Numbered from the stretch's first letter, positions 7,932-15,903 are shown. The stretch is 64,000 nt of DNA from Paludibacteraceae bacterium (GCA_024399655.1 JAKSNP010000004.1:1-64000); one strand, 5' to 3'. Notes: generated by a model not told the origin, from the letters alone. A program made the numbers and translations.

Positions 7932-7963
7932 TTTGTTTTTTTCAAAAAAAAAGTGTAACTTTG
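7932..7963 (+). promoter_or_regulatory. Consensus promoter of the structured leader RNA
   Basis: TTTG (7932-7935) and TAACTTTG (7956-7963) are spaced by 20 nt, as elsewhere in the window. An inverted repeat (7963-7973 with 7979-7989, one G-T pair) overlaps the expected start site near 7968. Confidence 0.8.
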
Positions 7964-7967
7964 CAGC

Positions 7968-8275
7968 AGTTTTCGCAAAAAATTGCTGCTACCATCAAAT
8001 GTAGAGGTGATAGTTTGCAGAACAAGACATATTGAAAAAGGCGTTATAACGCTTTGCTCTTGGCTACCTTGAATGTGAGAAACTCAATGTAATCAGTCAA
8101 GACGAAGCAACTGAACGCCTGCATAGGTTGTATAACTATGCTCTTGTTGTATCCTATTAAGTAGGATGCGTTAGACGTATATATATACAACGGCAGGCTG
8201 GGTTGCTCGTTCACTGATTCGGGCATTTCTCACAGCCTAAGGTAGCAGGACGAGTAATTCGAGCCTGCTTTTTTT
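7968..8275 (+). ncRNA. Structured RNA or regulatory leader, about 300 nt
   Basis: The transcript expected from the promoter at 7932 has no convincing reading frame but contains five co-linear nested helices: 8063-8070/8239-8246, 8074-8082/8226-8234, 8091-8097/8213-8219, 8106-8111/8202-8207 and 8117-8122/8193-8198. The inner part can form more hairpins (8121-8126/8136-8141, 8151-8156/8162-8167) or an alternative 8146-8152/8185-8191 pairing. A 12-nt palindrome lies at 8041-8052. A terminator ends it at 8275, 40 nt before the next gene, which has no visible promoter of its own, so it may be a cis-acting attenuator. A free small RNA is the alternative. I do not recognise it as a known family; the rod shape recalls 6S RNA, but nothing else supports that. 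Confidence 0.7.
8244..8275 (+). terminator. Rho-independent terminator ending the structured RNA
   Basis: AGCAGG (8244-8249) pairs with CCTGCT (8264-8269), followed by seven T residues. The first three bases are also the end of the outermost helix of the upstream RNA (8239-8246), so the two foldings partly compete. Confidence 0.75.
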
Positions 8276-8315
8276 ATACCCATATCTGAACATCGACAAC
8301 ATAAACTAATACAAT

Positions 8316-8729
8316 ATGACAACATTCAAAATTTCGACATCCGAGAAGTGGTTCGACCAAAGAATTAACAAAGAGTTCTTCATTCAGTGCCTCATCCAAG
8401 AGGGATTGACGCTTACCACGCCTGGTGAGTGGATGGACTGTGTAAAAGTAGATGGTGATCGCATCGATGCCGAGGAACTTACATTCTGGGATTCGGATTG
8501 CTCTATTATTAACTGGAAAGAATCGGAGGTAGAGACGGAGAGTGGAGTGAAGTCCTTAAAGGATGTTCAGACAGTATCCTTTGAGAAGGCAGTACTCCTC
8601 AATATGACCGAGAAGTTCCAGAACGCATCTCCTGCCGGACATTTCCTCTGTACCCTAAAAGCGATTTGTGAAGCCCTTGGTGCTGCCGAGAATGTGCAAG
8701 GAGTTGGAGTCATCGAGTTTAAAGATTAG
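8316..8729 (+). CDS. Hypothetical protein, 137 aa
   Basis: I do not recognise this small soluble protein. It has no signal peptide, membrane segment or cysteine cluster, and reads as a mixed alpha/beta cytoplasmic protein with a slight acidic bias. It is the first gene after the structured RNA and its terminator, and no promoter consensus lies in the 40 nt between, so its expression probably depends on read-through. The next gene begins 35 bp downstream and is likely co-transcribed. Confidence 0.7.
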   Translation: MTTFKISTSEKWFDQRINKEFFIQCLIQEGLTLTTPGEWMDCVKVDGDRIDAEELTFWDSDCSIINWKESEVETESGVKSLKDVQTVSFEKAVLLNMTEKFQNASPAGHFLCTLKAICEALGAAENVQGVGVIEFKD

Positions 8730-8764
8730 TTACTTCCATTGGATGCCATCGGAAGGTAATCAAT

Positions 8765-9229
8765 ATGGACATTCAGATTGTTATCTCGGATAATCGCAGA
8801 TTGTATGTGGAGGCTGCTACGCGTACTGAGCTGAAGCTGACGAAACTTCAAAGGTGCGTGTATTGCTTGCTACTGGAAAGAGACGCAATGGGTACAGGAG
8901 AGGAGCGATGGGAGCACTCAGCTCGTCTATGTGCTCTTTACGACTTTTTTAACCAGAGTATTGGAACAAAGCCACGTTATGCGTATGAGTGTGTGGTAAA
9001 TCTGATGCCTCCCATAGAGCCCGATGGCAAACGAAAAAATCAAGCCTTGCGTGAATTGATTAGCAAGGCGAACCGGAAAATTCGAGAGTGCGTACCAGAC
9101 TACGCGGACGAACTGGTCATCAAATACAAAGACGGACGGTACTATATTGATGTCCCCAAGTCACAGGTAAAATACGAAACGACCAGTACTGCCTTTTCCT
9201 CCCTCCGTAAAGGTTGCCAGATTCGATAA
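8765..9229 (+). CDS. Hypothetical protein, possible winged-helix domain, 154 aa
   Basis: Not recognised by name. The central part has LTKLQRCVYCLLL (about 25-37), a helix with ALYDFF, then ALRELISKANRKIRECV and YKDGRYYIDVP. This is a helix-helix-helix-strand pattern similar to the C-terminal part of the 375-aa protein at 4337. That order suggests a winged-helix-like domain and perhaps a DNA-binding role, by inference only. It follows the 137-aa gene by 35 bp. Its last codons (KGCQIR) are encoded by the first bases of the next promoter module, so coding and regulatory sequence overlap at 9212-9229. Confidence 0.65.
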   Translation: MDIQIVISDNRRLYVEAATRTELKLTKLQRCVYCLLLERDAMGTGEERWEHSARLCALYDFFNQSIGTKPRYAYECVVNLMPPIEPDGKRKNQALRELISKANRKIRECVPDYADELVIKYKDGRYYIDVPKSQVKYETTSTAFSSLRKGCQIR

Positions 9230-9277
9230 ATGTCAAAATAAAGTTGTAACTTTGCATCGTAATTCAAAAAGATGCAA
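9212..9277 (+). promoter_or_regulatory. Shared promoter module, copy 1
   Basis: GGTTGCCAGATTC (from 9212), AAATGT (9228-9233) and TAACTTTGCATCG (from 9247) recur at identical spacing at 11540 and 14297. The GGTTGCC box begins 35 nt and the AAATGT box 19 nt before TAACTTTG. There is no TTTG at the usual -33 place. TTGCATC (9252-9258) is inverted at 9271-9277, across the expected start site. This looks like an activator-dependent or repressible promoter specific to the element. Confidence 0.8.
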
Positions 9278-9279
9278 TC

Positions 9280-9474
9280 ATGAAACGACTTTTATTAACT
9301 CTCAACCAATGGTGGAACCTTATTCGAATTCATTGTCGACAGATTCTGGTAGAGCTATGGCCGAGTATGGTTAGGAGCACATCTACAACGGGAAGCAAAC
9401 CGGAACTCTCACCAGAGGCCGTCAGACTACTACTCTCCATCCATATGCAAGAAATGGAGAAAGAAGCACAATAA
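9280..9474 (+). CDS. Small hypothetical protein, 64 aa
   Basis: The start ATG lies 2 bp after promoter module copy 1, in the same position as the start of the 108-aa protein after copy 2, which supports it. The N-terminal half is basic and hydrophobic (LLLTLNQWWNLIRIHCRQILVELW) and could be an amphipathic or membrane-associated helix; the C-terminal half is polar. Function unknown. The next gene starts 37 bp downstream. Confidence 0.55.
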   Translation: MKRLLLTLNQWWNLIRIHCRQILVELWPSMVRSTSTTGSKPELSPEAVRLLLSIHMQEMEKEAQ

Positions 9475-9511
9475 AAAGATAGAACATAACAAAAGAAAAA
9501 CATAGGAATAT

Positions 9512-10165
9512 ATGAGCAACTCCCCCCAAGACAGATTGATCTGTGACGACCACAGAAAAGGATTCATTGTTGTGAATGATTCCGATAGTGCAATTCCTGA
9601 TATTGTTAAACAGGAACTGAGGTTCGACGAATTGAAAAGTTCCCACAAAATCAAGGAACTCACCATCGACGAATCGTGGTCGTTGTATATGGAGAACGAC
9701 GCAAAAGAACTTTGGAATCGACTCGTTAAAACTACTAACAGCGTGCGTGATGGGTTGCTCGTTCTGAATATAAGCAATATTGAATTCTTCCGGCATTGCG
9801 ACTATATTTTGCAGCTGGTAAAGCAGGAGAAGGAATTGTTCGCATTGTGTAAAGACGAGATTTTCGATATGGAGAATGGTTTCTTGAACATCCCCAAAAT
9901 GCAAGAAAAGACCAACCTAATGAAGTCTCAGGGGAAGTCGAAGGAGGAAATCTTGGCCTATGTTGATGAGACCCTTAAAGAGTCAGTTGCCAGAAAACTA
10001 AAACCCAGCCGTGTTGATTTTAAAGGCTTTGTATTGCTCAATATACAAGGCATTAGTTGGGTTGAGGTGGAGCAATATGCAAAACTACATAATTCCGGAG
10101 AGTTTGATGCGATGATGGAGTTTTTCCACTTGTTTTCTTCTTTGCCTGATAAGGAGCGGGCGTAA
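9512..10165 (+). CDS. Hypothetical protein, 217 aa
   Basis: A soluble, Lys/Glu-rich, mainly helical protein that I do not recognise. It has no signal peptide, membrane segment or nucleotide-binding motif. Helices around residues 100-160 (LQLVKQEKELFALCKDEIF; KSKEEILAYVDETLKESVARKL) may form a coiled coil. It sits second in the unit driven by module copy 1, with the next gene 5 bp downstream, so translation may be coupled. Confidence 0.7.
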   Translation: MSNSPQDRLICDDHRKGFIVVNDSDSAIPDIVKQELRFDELKSSHKIKELTIDESWSLYMENDAKELWNRLVKTTNSVRDGLLVLNISNIEFFRHCDYILQLVKQEKELFALCKDEIFDMENGFLNIPKMQEKTNLMKSQGKSKEEILAYVDETLKESVARKLKPSRVDFKGFVLLNIQGISWVEVEQYAKLHNSGEFDAMMEFFHLFSSLPDKERA

Positions 10166-10170
10166 AACTA

Positions 10171-10962
10171 ATGCTTATGATTCAAAACGAAAAACAGTTG
10201 GCTATCTATTACACCGAATCCAACCCTACACTTACTATGAATGATAGCGTGTCTGGCCGATTTTATACTATGTCTTTCTTTGATGGTGTACTGACGATAG
10301 ATGCCACGCAAACCCTAAGTGCAAATGACAGAGAGAATGCTAATGCTTATGGTGGTAGGACAATAGGTACAGTGGACAAGCTTACAAATGAATCTTATGA
10401 TGACTGGCAATTTATTAAAGCGAATACCGAAATAGTAGTAATGCGTGGAAACATTACAGATATAGCTGCCGGAGTGTTTAGTCATTTCGAGAAACTTCAT
10501 ACGATAGTTTTACCAAATTCTCTTGAGGAGATTGGGGAAGATAACTTTCTATGGTGTCCTAACCTACGATATATCCATCTATCCAAATATGTTAAATCTG
10601 TAGATGGTTTGACGAGCAAAAACAATCTCCTTTATATAGATGTAGCAGAAGAAAATACGGAATTCTGTTCTGTCAATGGATATTTGATGTCTAAGGATCA
10701 ACGAGAGTTGGTGGCTGCCCCTGGTGGACTCGAGATTGTGGAGATACCGGATGGTTGTGAGAGAATTGGTGAAGAAGCGTTATTCAATACCCATAGGAAA
10801 GTTATCATACCTGCATCTGTAAACGAAATTGACATTTGTAATTTTTATTCAGGAGTGCTCGAAGAGATAGTTTTAGGCGACTACGAGAGACAATATCCAT
10901 TGGTTGAATCGTGCTTCAAACTCCAAAATACCGAAGCATTCCAAAGTATCAATATTCATTAA
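10171..10962 (+). CDS. LRR_5 (BspA-type) leucine-rich repeat protein, cytoplasmic
   Basis: Residues about 90-250 carry BspA-like leucine-rich repeats, with segments such as LHTIVLPNSLEEIGEDNF, LRYIHLSKYVKSV, IVEIPDGCERIGEEALF and KVIIPASVNEI. Such repeats usually mediate protein binding, often at the cell surface. This copy has no signal peptide or sorting tail, so a cytoplasmic protein-protein role is more likely, which is unusual for the family. The start could be the ATG at 10171 or 10177. It follows the 217-aa gene by 5 bp. The second LRR protein of the element (14410) is exported. Confidence 0.75.
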   Translation: MLMIQNEKQLAIYYTESNPTLTMNDSVSGRFYTMSFFDGVLTIDATQTLSANDRENANAYGGRTIGTVDKLTNESYDDWQFIKANTEIVVMRGNITDIAAGVFSHFEKLHTIVLPNSLEEIGEDNFLWCPNLRYIHLSKYVKSVDGLTSKNNLLYIDVAEENTEFCSVNGYLMSKDQRELVAAPGGLEIVEIPDGCERIGEEALFNTHRKVIIPASVNEIDICNFYSGVLEEIVLGDYERQYPLVESCFKLQNTEAFQSINIH

Positions 10963-10981
10963 CAACCCCAAAATAAAGCAT

Positions 10982-11527
10982 ATGAGCAGACTTGGAAGAA
11001 TACTGTCAGCAGAACAACTTGGAAGAGCCGAGTATAGTTGGATAACGATTTACCCTGACAAGGTAGGAGAGATATACGAAAATAATTCCTCCCATTCAAT
11101 AGTATCTCTGGCTGATATTCTAAAAGAGCCAGAGCAAGCAAAGCAGTTGTGCAAAACATATTACACAATCTCCGAGAACAATATTGTTGAGGTAGTAGAT
11201 AAGGTCACTATTTCCTATAATCACTTGAGTAGTCATTATCGGTTCTTCGTTCTACACTATGAGGATGTCGAAGAATTGAGCAAGGCTATTGATTCGGTCA
11301 TTGCGTCTGTTTGTGACCAGAATGACAGACCTCTTTATTTCACTACAAAGGAGGAGGCAATTGCACACCTTCCCCAAGAATTCTTTCTTGTGAAGGTAAT
11401 CCCGACCATTGAATCCGTGATCATTAACATTGACGAGTATCTTCCCTATGGATACTCCATTGCCAACTCTACGACAAAGAAGATTAGTGATACCGAGACA
11501 GAAGTTTGTCTGGTATTAAGAAGGTAA
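10982..11527 (+). CDS. Hypothetical protein, 181 aa
   Basis: I start it at the ATG at 10982, 19 bp after the previous stop; the frame is open back to 10904, but that part overlaps the LRR gene in another frame. A soluble alpha/beta protein with no recognised domain. Segments VTISYNHLSSHYRFFVLHYED and EFFLVKVIPTIESVIINIDEYLP suggest beta strands. It is the last gene before promoter module copy 2, probably ending the transcription unit begun at copy 1. Confidence 0.7.
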   Translation: MSRLGRILSAEQLGRAEYSWITIYPDKVGEIYENNSSHSIVSLADILKEPEQAKQLCKTYYTISENNIVEVVDKVTISYNHLSSHYRFFVLHYEDVEELSKAIDSVIASVCDQNDRPLYFTTKEEAIAHLPQEFFLVKVIPTIESVIINIDEYLPYGYSIANSTTKKISDTETEVCLVLRR

Positions 11528-11539
11528 CGCTAAAATAAG

Positions 11540-11606
11540 GGTTGCCAGATTCCATAAATGTAGAAAAAAAGTTGTAACTTTGCATCGTAATTCAAAAATG
11601 ATGCAA
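11540..11606 (+). promoter_or_regulatory. Shared promoter module, copy 2
   Basis: GGTTGCCAGATTC from 11540, AAATGT at 11556-11561 and TAACTTTGCATCG from 11575, with the same 35- and 19-nt offsets as copies 1 and 3. TTGCATC (11580-11586) is inverted at 11600-11606, and the next ATG is at 11609. Confidence 0.8.
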
Positions 11607-11608
11607 TT

Positions 11609-11935
11609 ATGGTACAACTTCAAATGACAATCTTAGTGTATAGCATCTATGCAGTAATATGCATAGGTGCTTTTGTGTATTTCCAACTTGACCATTATAC
11701 CGCTATCGAGAACCTGACAAAGACGGAGTATGTTATTGTGACCCTACTTCTGTCGCTTGTGGCTCCGGTAGCTATCGTTATTGTTGCGATAGGTTACCCA
11801 TTCTATTGGCTACATCGTCTGTTCCATCCTGAGGAGGTTAATTCTACAAAGTCTGACGATGACGAGCCTCAGGGCTTCGACTACGAGGAGCACGAAGAAT
11901 GGACTGACGGTAATACAGAATACGAAGACAATTAG
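11609..11935 (+). CDS. Small membrane protein with acidic tail, 108 aa
   Basis: Two hydrophobic segments (about residues 5-26 and 42-66) predict two transmembrane helices. The tail after residue 75 is very acidic (Asp/Glu-rich, ending EYEDN) and is probably cytoplasmic. The ATG lies 2 bp past module copy 2. It is followed 8 bp later by another small membrane protein and then by an AAA+ ATPase, suggesting the three act together at the inner membrane. I do not recognise the family. Confidence 0.7.
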   Translation: MVQLQMTILVYSIYAVICIGAFVYFQLDHYTAIENLTKTEYVIVTLLLSLVAPVAIVIVAIGYPFYWLHRLFHPEEVNSTKSDDDEPQGFDYEEHEEWTDGNTEYEDN

Positions 11936-11943
11936 AGAACATA

Positions 11944-12156
11944 ATGAATATGACAATAGCTTCCATCATACATACTATCATCGAGATCTGCCTGGCTTGG
12001 ATGCTCGGTGAGGCGGGGTATCAGGCGTATATGAGGTACAGGAAGGAGCCAAATAAAAATGGAATTGGCAAGCAAGAGAAGCCTATTATCAAGAGGTATG
12101 ACCCCAGCACGGACGAATGCGTGGAAGATGTAGAGTGCACAGTAGTTAATAACTAA
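11944..12156 (+). CDS. Small single-pass membrane protein, 70 aa
   Basis: An N-terminal hydrophobic segment (about residues 3-26) is followed by a basic region (MRYRKEPNKNGIGKQEK) and a short acidic end with two cysteines. It is probably anchored in the inner membrane with its tail in the cytoplasm. It lies between the 108-aa membrane protein and the AAA+ ATPase, with gaps of 8 and 7 bp, so tight co-expression is likely. Function unknown. Confidence 0.65.
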   Translation: MNMTIASIIHTIIEICLAWMLGEAGYQAYMRYRKEPNKNGIGKQEKPIIKRYDPSTDECVEDVECTVVNN

Positions 12157-12163
12157 GAGAGAT

Positions 12164-14287
12164 ATGACGATGGACACGATTCAGACTATTTGCAACCTGA
12201 GCCCTATGTTACAGGGCTGTAAAACAACAGAGTGGGATAAAAACTCTGATGTACAATTCCACCTTGATTCACTAACGAGTTACCTGCAACTGGAAAATAG
12301 TCGTCAGGTGGCTCTTTTTGTGGCTATGTTCGACCGAAACATTACTGCTCGATGGTGCGACGTCGATAATTTACTCCGATATTTTGGCGTATCGGCAATG
12401 GAGTTCGTGCCGTTAGTTAGAGAAATTGAGGCGATGGTTCAAATGGGACACGTACAGAAGAAAGATATAGATGAATCAATCACCTCTACCGACTTTCGTA
12501 TCGTAAAAGGAATACTCGATGCCGTAGTTTGTGGAAATAAGATAGAGGTGTGTCCTCCACTCCCCGATACGGAATTCAATCGATATTCGTTCTGTCGAAA
12601 AATCAGCAACTGGGTGGAGAACACCGATGTAACTACCAAGGAGTTGATAGCAAATATGCTGGATTTGGAGTCCCGCCATCACGACCTTGTGTTCGTTGAG
12701 CAAAGTGTCCGGCAAATCCCCGACCTATATGCACGTGCTCTCTTCTATGATATGTGTAACGACTTTATTGCCACGACTAACCGTCGAATGTCAGCAGAAG
12801 GATACTCAGAGATTCGAATGACGATGCGAGATCTGTTTAGTAGCGACATCCATCAACGCAACCTCCAAACCTCACTACTTCGTAGCAAGCAACACCCCCT
12901 TTGTCTCGACCATTTCATAGAGGTAGACGTACAAGGTAGCGAACTTCACTTGTCCGGCAAAGGTAAACGATTGTTTTTGGAGGATGATTTTGCGGCCTAT
13001 GCCCCCAACTACTACAACCTGGATCGATATAAGTTCGCCAAGGCTATTCACGAGTATTTACACAGCAAAGAGGCCGGTTTAGCCATACAAGAAGAGGGAG
13101 AACAGGAGGAGAACACTATCACACGAAACATTCAGGAGATGGAAGACTGCAACCCACAACTTCAAGCTATCATCACGCTACGTAAGTTATTACCTGATGC
13201 TCGTGAACGGGCATTGGTCTATGAAGGAGCCTACTCGCTCATCTACTGTGGCTCAGGAGCCAACTTACAAGAAGCCAGCGGCTGTCTCTATGATATTCGT
13301 GGTCAACGACGACTAATGAATGCCATGGCCGAGGAACAGCACAATTTGCAACGCTTGGGATTAGCAAAGATAGAAAAACGTAGCAGTTTCTTCGGCGAGA
13401 CGACTATCCTATGTCTCACAGGAAAAGGATGCAATACCTATTTTGAGGAAGATGCCGCACTTTATGCTCCGAAAATGGAAGTCAAGAATAGGATAACAAC
13501 TGACACCATCATCTCCAAGCCCCTCTTCTTTGCCGACGAATTAGACCGTCAGTTGTCGCTGGTTCGCAATAGTCTGTACGAGGATGCCTACCAGACCCTT
13601 TGTGCTCGTTTGAAGGAAAAGCATATGCCGCAAGGGATAACCGTCCTACTCTATGGTCATCCAGGTACAGGCAAAACAGAGAGCGTGATGCAGATGGCTC
13701 GAGCCACGGGACGCGATGTAATTCACGTGGATATTGCCGCCAGTAAGTCGATGTGGTTTGGAGAGAGCGAGAAGAAGATAAAAGAGATATTTGATAACTA
13801 TCGTCAAGTATGTGAGGTATGTCAACGGAAACCGATTCTGCTTTTCAACGAGGCAGATGCCCTGTTCGGAAAACGCAAGGACACCGCCAATGGCAGTTGT
13901 GCACAAACAGAAAATGCCATCCAGAACATCCTATTGGAGGAGATGGAGCAACTGGACGGTATTCTGATGGCTACGACGAACCTGACAGATAACCTCGACG
14001 CAGCCTTCGAACGTCGTTTCCTTTTTAAGGTACGTTTCGAACGACCTACGGAGGAGGCAAAGACTCGTATATGGCAGAGTAAACTACCCAACTTAACAAC
14101 TACTGAAGCAGAGCAATTGGCTGCTCAATACGACTTCTCCGGTGGCGAGATTGACAACATTGTGCGTCGTGCGACTATGAAAGAGCTGATAGAAGGAGCC
14201 ACTATCACACCCGATATGCTGGATGAACTTTGTCGAAACGAACGACTGACATCAGGCAATCATACAAAGCGAATAGGATTTTATTAA
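12164..14287 (+). CDS. AAA+ ATPase with winged-helix-like N-terminal region, 707 aa
   Basis: The C-terminal third is a clear AAA+ module: Walker A GHPGTGKT (about residues 496-503), Walker B ILLFNEADALFG (about 560, with Asn where Asp is common), sensor 1 ATTN and an arginine-finger-like ERRF, then a small helical lid. The N-terminal 450 residues contain two similar parts (around 15-170 and 250-430), each with helices and a short beta end; they resemble N-terminal regions of other Bacteroidota AAA proteins, but I cannot name them. Such ATPases remodel proteins or complexes. It ends the operon of two small membrane proteins under module copy 2. A defence or stress role is possible but unproven. 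Confidence 0.85.
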   Translation: MTMDTIQTICNLSPMLQGCKTTEWDKNSDVQFHLDSLTSYLQLENSRQVALFVAMFDRNITARWCDVDNLLRYFGVSAMEFVPLVREIEAMVQMGHVQKKDIDESITSTDFRIVKGILDAVVCGNKIEVCPPLPDTEFNRYSFCRKISNWVENTDVTTKELIANMLDLESRHHDLVFVEQSVRQIPDLYARALFYDMCNDFIATTNRRMSAEGYSEIRMTMRDLFSSDIHQRNLQTSLLRSKQHPLCLDHFIEVDVQGSELHLSGKGKRLFLEDDFAAYAPNYYNLDRYKFAKAIHEYLHSKEAGLAIQEEGEQEENTITRNIQEMEDCNPQLQAIITLRKLLPDARERALVYEGAYSLIYCGSGANLQEASGCLYDIRGQRRLMNAMAEEQHNLQRLGLAKIEKRSSFFGETTILCLTGKGCNTYFEEDAALYAPKMEVKNRITTDTIISKPLFFADELDRQLSLVRNSLYEDAYQTLCARLKEKHMPQGITVLLYGHPGTGKTESVMQMARATGRDVIHVDIAASKSMWFGESEKKIKEIFDNYRQVCEVCQRKPILLFNEADALFGKRKDTANGSCAQTENAIQNILLEEMEQLDGILMATTNLTDNLDAAFERRFLFKVRFERPTEEAKTRIWQSKLPNLTTTEAEQLAAQYDFSGGEIDNIVRRATMKELIEGATITPDMLDELCRNERLTSGNHTKRIGFY

Positions 14288-14296
14288 AGTTGAGAG

Positions 14297-14363
14297 GGTT
14301 GCCAGATTCAGGAAATGTCCTAAAAAAAACGTAACTTTGCATCGCATTTCACGAGAGATGTAT
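14297..14363 (+). promoter_or_regulatory. Shared promoter module, copy 3
   Basis: GGTTGCCAGATTC from 14297, AAATGT at 14313-14318 and TAACTTTGCATCG from 14332, with the same 35- and 19-nt offsets. The inverted repeat is weaker here (TTGCATC at 14337-14343 facing GATGTAT at 14357-14363). The gene start is 47 bp further on, leaving a longer leader than at the other two copies. Confidence 0.8.
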
Positions 14364-14409
14364 TGTTAACAATTTAAAGGTTGCTCCCGACACGTATAAG
14401 GGGATTATT

Positions 14410-15903
14410 ATGAAACAACAAATTCTATTCGTATGTGCTGTTCTATTGGCTTGTACCTTGCAAGTATCAGCCAAACGTATTTACACGATGGGAGGACAGC
14501 CCAGCTCGACAAATCAGGGACTTGCTATCTTCTATGTCCCCGCAGGAGAATCGGAAGCTTCCGTTGCCACAGCAACAACGTTTGTGAGCAATTATGGTGG
14601 AGGCTGGGAATGCTCTTATGCAGACATTGACGATTCGTCCAATCGTATTATTGTGGCTTTTTACAACAAAAACACTTTGGATGTAACGGCATCGAGTGAT
14701 GCCATTGACCTAACGAGTAATGTGCTCTATTCCAATTCCTCATCGGCCTCATCGCCTGACTTCACGATTGACCCTTCTGTATTTGCTGCAAGCAATCACC
14801 TGATTATCGTTGATAACGGAAAGGCTATCCTCGGATGTGCATTGGAGAATCCTATCTCTGGCAACATTACCATTCCGAGTTCCGTTTCGTACGCAGGCAC
14901 AAATTACACTGTTGAAGGTATTGACGATGGTGCATTTTGGGGATGTAACGCGATGACAAAAGTTACTATACCTAATTCGGTCAAGAAAATAGGTAGTCGT
15001 GCGTTTAGCGACTGTACCGGTCTAACAAGTGTAAATTTCCCGACCTCTGGAGAAGTATCAACAGGCGAATACGCATTTAGTGGTTGCACTGCCCTGAACA
15101 GCGTTGACCTGACTCACGTATATCTGGAATATGGTTATGTTTTTTCTGGTTGCTCGTCCCTCAAAACTGTCAAATTCCCTTCGGTTAGCAGCTGCACAGT
15201 TCTTCGAGATGCAATGTTCGAAGACTGTGCGATCCAAAGCATAACTCTCCCTACCAATCTGGAATGGATTGGGGATGCCGTTTTTGCAGGATGTCCCTTA
15301 ACGTCAATTGTTATCCCCGACCCGGTAGAAGAGATATGGTCTAATGCGTTTGATGGTTGTCCGTTAACAAGCGTAAAGCTATCTGCGAATCTGAAAATCC
15401 TCCACAAGGAAGTGTTTGCTAACTGCCAATTGACCTCAATAGACCTGCCTGCAACAGTCACAACCATCGATGATGAGGCATTCAAGAGCAATCCACTTTC
15501 AACCCTACGTATAAATAGTTATTGCACCCTGGGAAAGAAAATCGTTACCGAGGATGTGGACACCATCTACTGCAATACCAAGCGTCCTCCTGTATGTAAC
15601 TCCAAAGGTTCTTTCTTATCTCATACTGCCACCCTGGTTGTTCCTACGGGTTCTTTGAATACGTATTATTCAGCCACGGAGTGGAATCAGTTCGGAAACA
15701 TTATTGAAGATGCATCGCTTACAGCCTTAGAGAACATCACCATCGAAGGTCTCCGTATCGAAGGTGGTCTTATCACGGCCCCGACTGCCATCAAGATTTA
15801 CAATGTGAGTGGTAATGATATGACTCCCATGAATGGTAATCTGCCCGCTGGTATCTACGTCGTACGTGCCGCCAATGGTGCTCAGAAGGTAAGAATTCAA
15901 TGA
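14410..15903 (+). CDS. Secreted BspA-type LRR_5 protein with T9SS-like tail
   Basis: A 497-residue protein with a Sec signal peptide (residues 1 to about 21, ending VSA before KRIYT). A unique N-terminal domain is followed by LRR_5 repeats (about 140-390) with recurring GCNAMTKVTIPNSVKKIG-like segments. The C terminus (about 440-497) has IKIYNVSG, then LPAGIYVVRAANGAQKVRIQ, a pattern of type IX secretion sorting tails. It is probably surface-exposed or secreted; relatives bind host proteins or other bacteria. It has its own promoter module copy 3 and a terminator at 15930. Its co-regulation with an AAA+ ATPase and a cytoplasmic LRR protein is notable. Confidence 0.85.
   Translation: MKQQILFVCAVLLACTLQVSAKRIYTMGGQPSSTNQGLAIFYVPAGESEASVATATTFVSNYGGGWECSYADIDDSSNRIIVAFYNKNTLDVTASSDAIDLTSNVLYSNSSSASSPDFTIDPSVFAASNHLIIVDNGKAILGCALENPISGNITIPSSVSYAGTNYTVEGIDDGAFWGCNAMTKVTIPNSVKKIGSRAFSDCTGLTSVNFPTSGEVSTGEYAFSGCTALNSVDLTHVYLEYGYVFSGCSSLKTVKFPSVSSCTVLRDAMFEDCAIQSITLPTNLEWIGDAVFAGCPLTSIVIPDPVEEIWSNAFDGCPLTSVKLSANLKILHKEVFANCQLTSIDLPATVTTIDDEAFKSNPLSTLRINSYCTLGKKIVTEDVDTIYCNTKRPPVCNSKGSFLSHTATLVVPTGSLNTYYSATEWNQFGNIIEDASLTALENITIEGLRIEGGLITAPTAIKIYNVSGNDMTPMNGNLPAGIYVVRAANGAQKVRIQ

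Noticed and set aside
8044-8226. 60-codon minus-strand frame inside the structured RNA region
   Set aside because: It is covered by the nested helices, has no promoter or ribosome-binding signal on that strand, and the pairing pattern explains the sequence better.
8063-8246. 6S RNA or a retron msr-msd
   Set aside because: The rod shape is suggestive, but no reverse transcriptase is nearby for a retron, and the multi-helix layout, mobile location and downstream gene context do not support 6S RNA.
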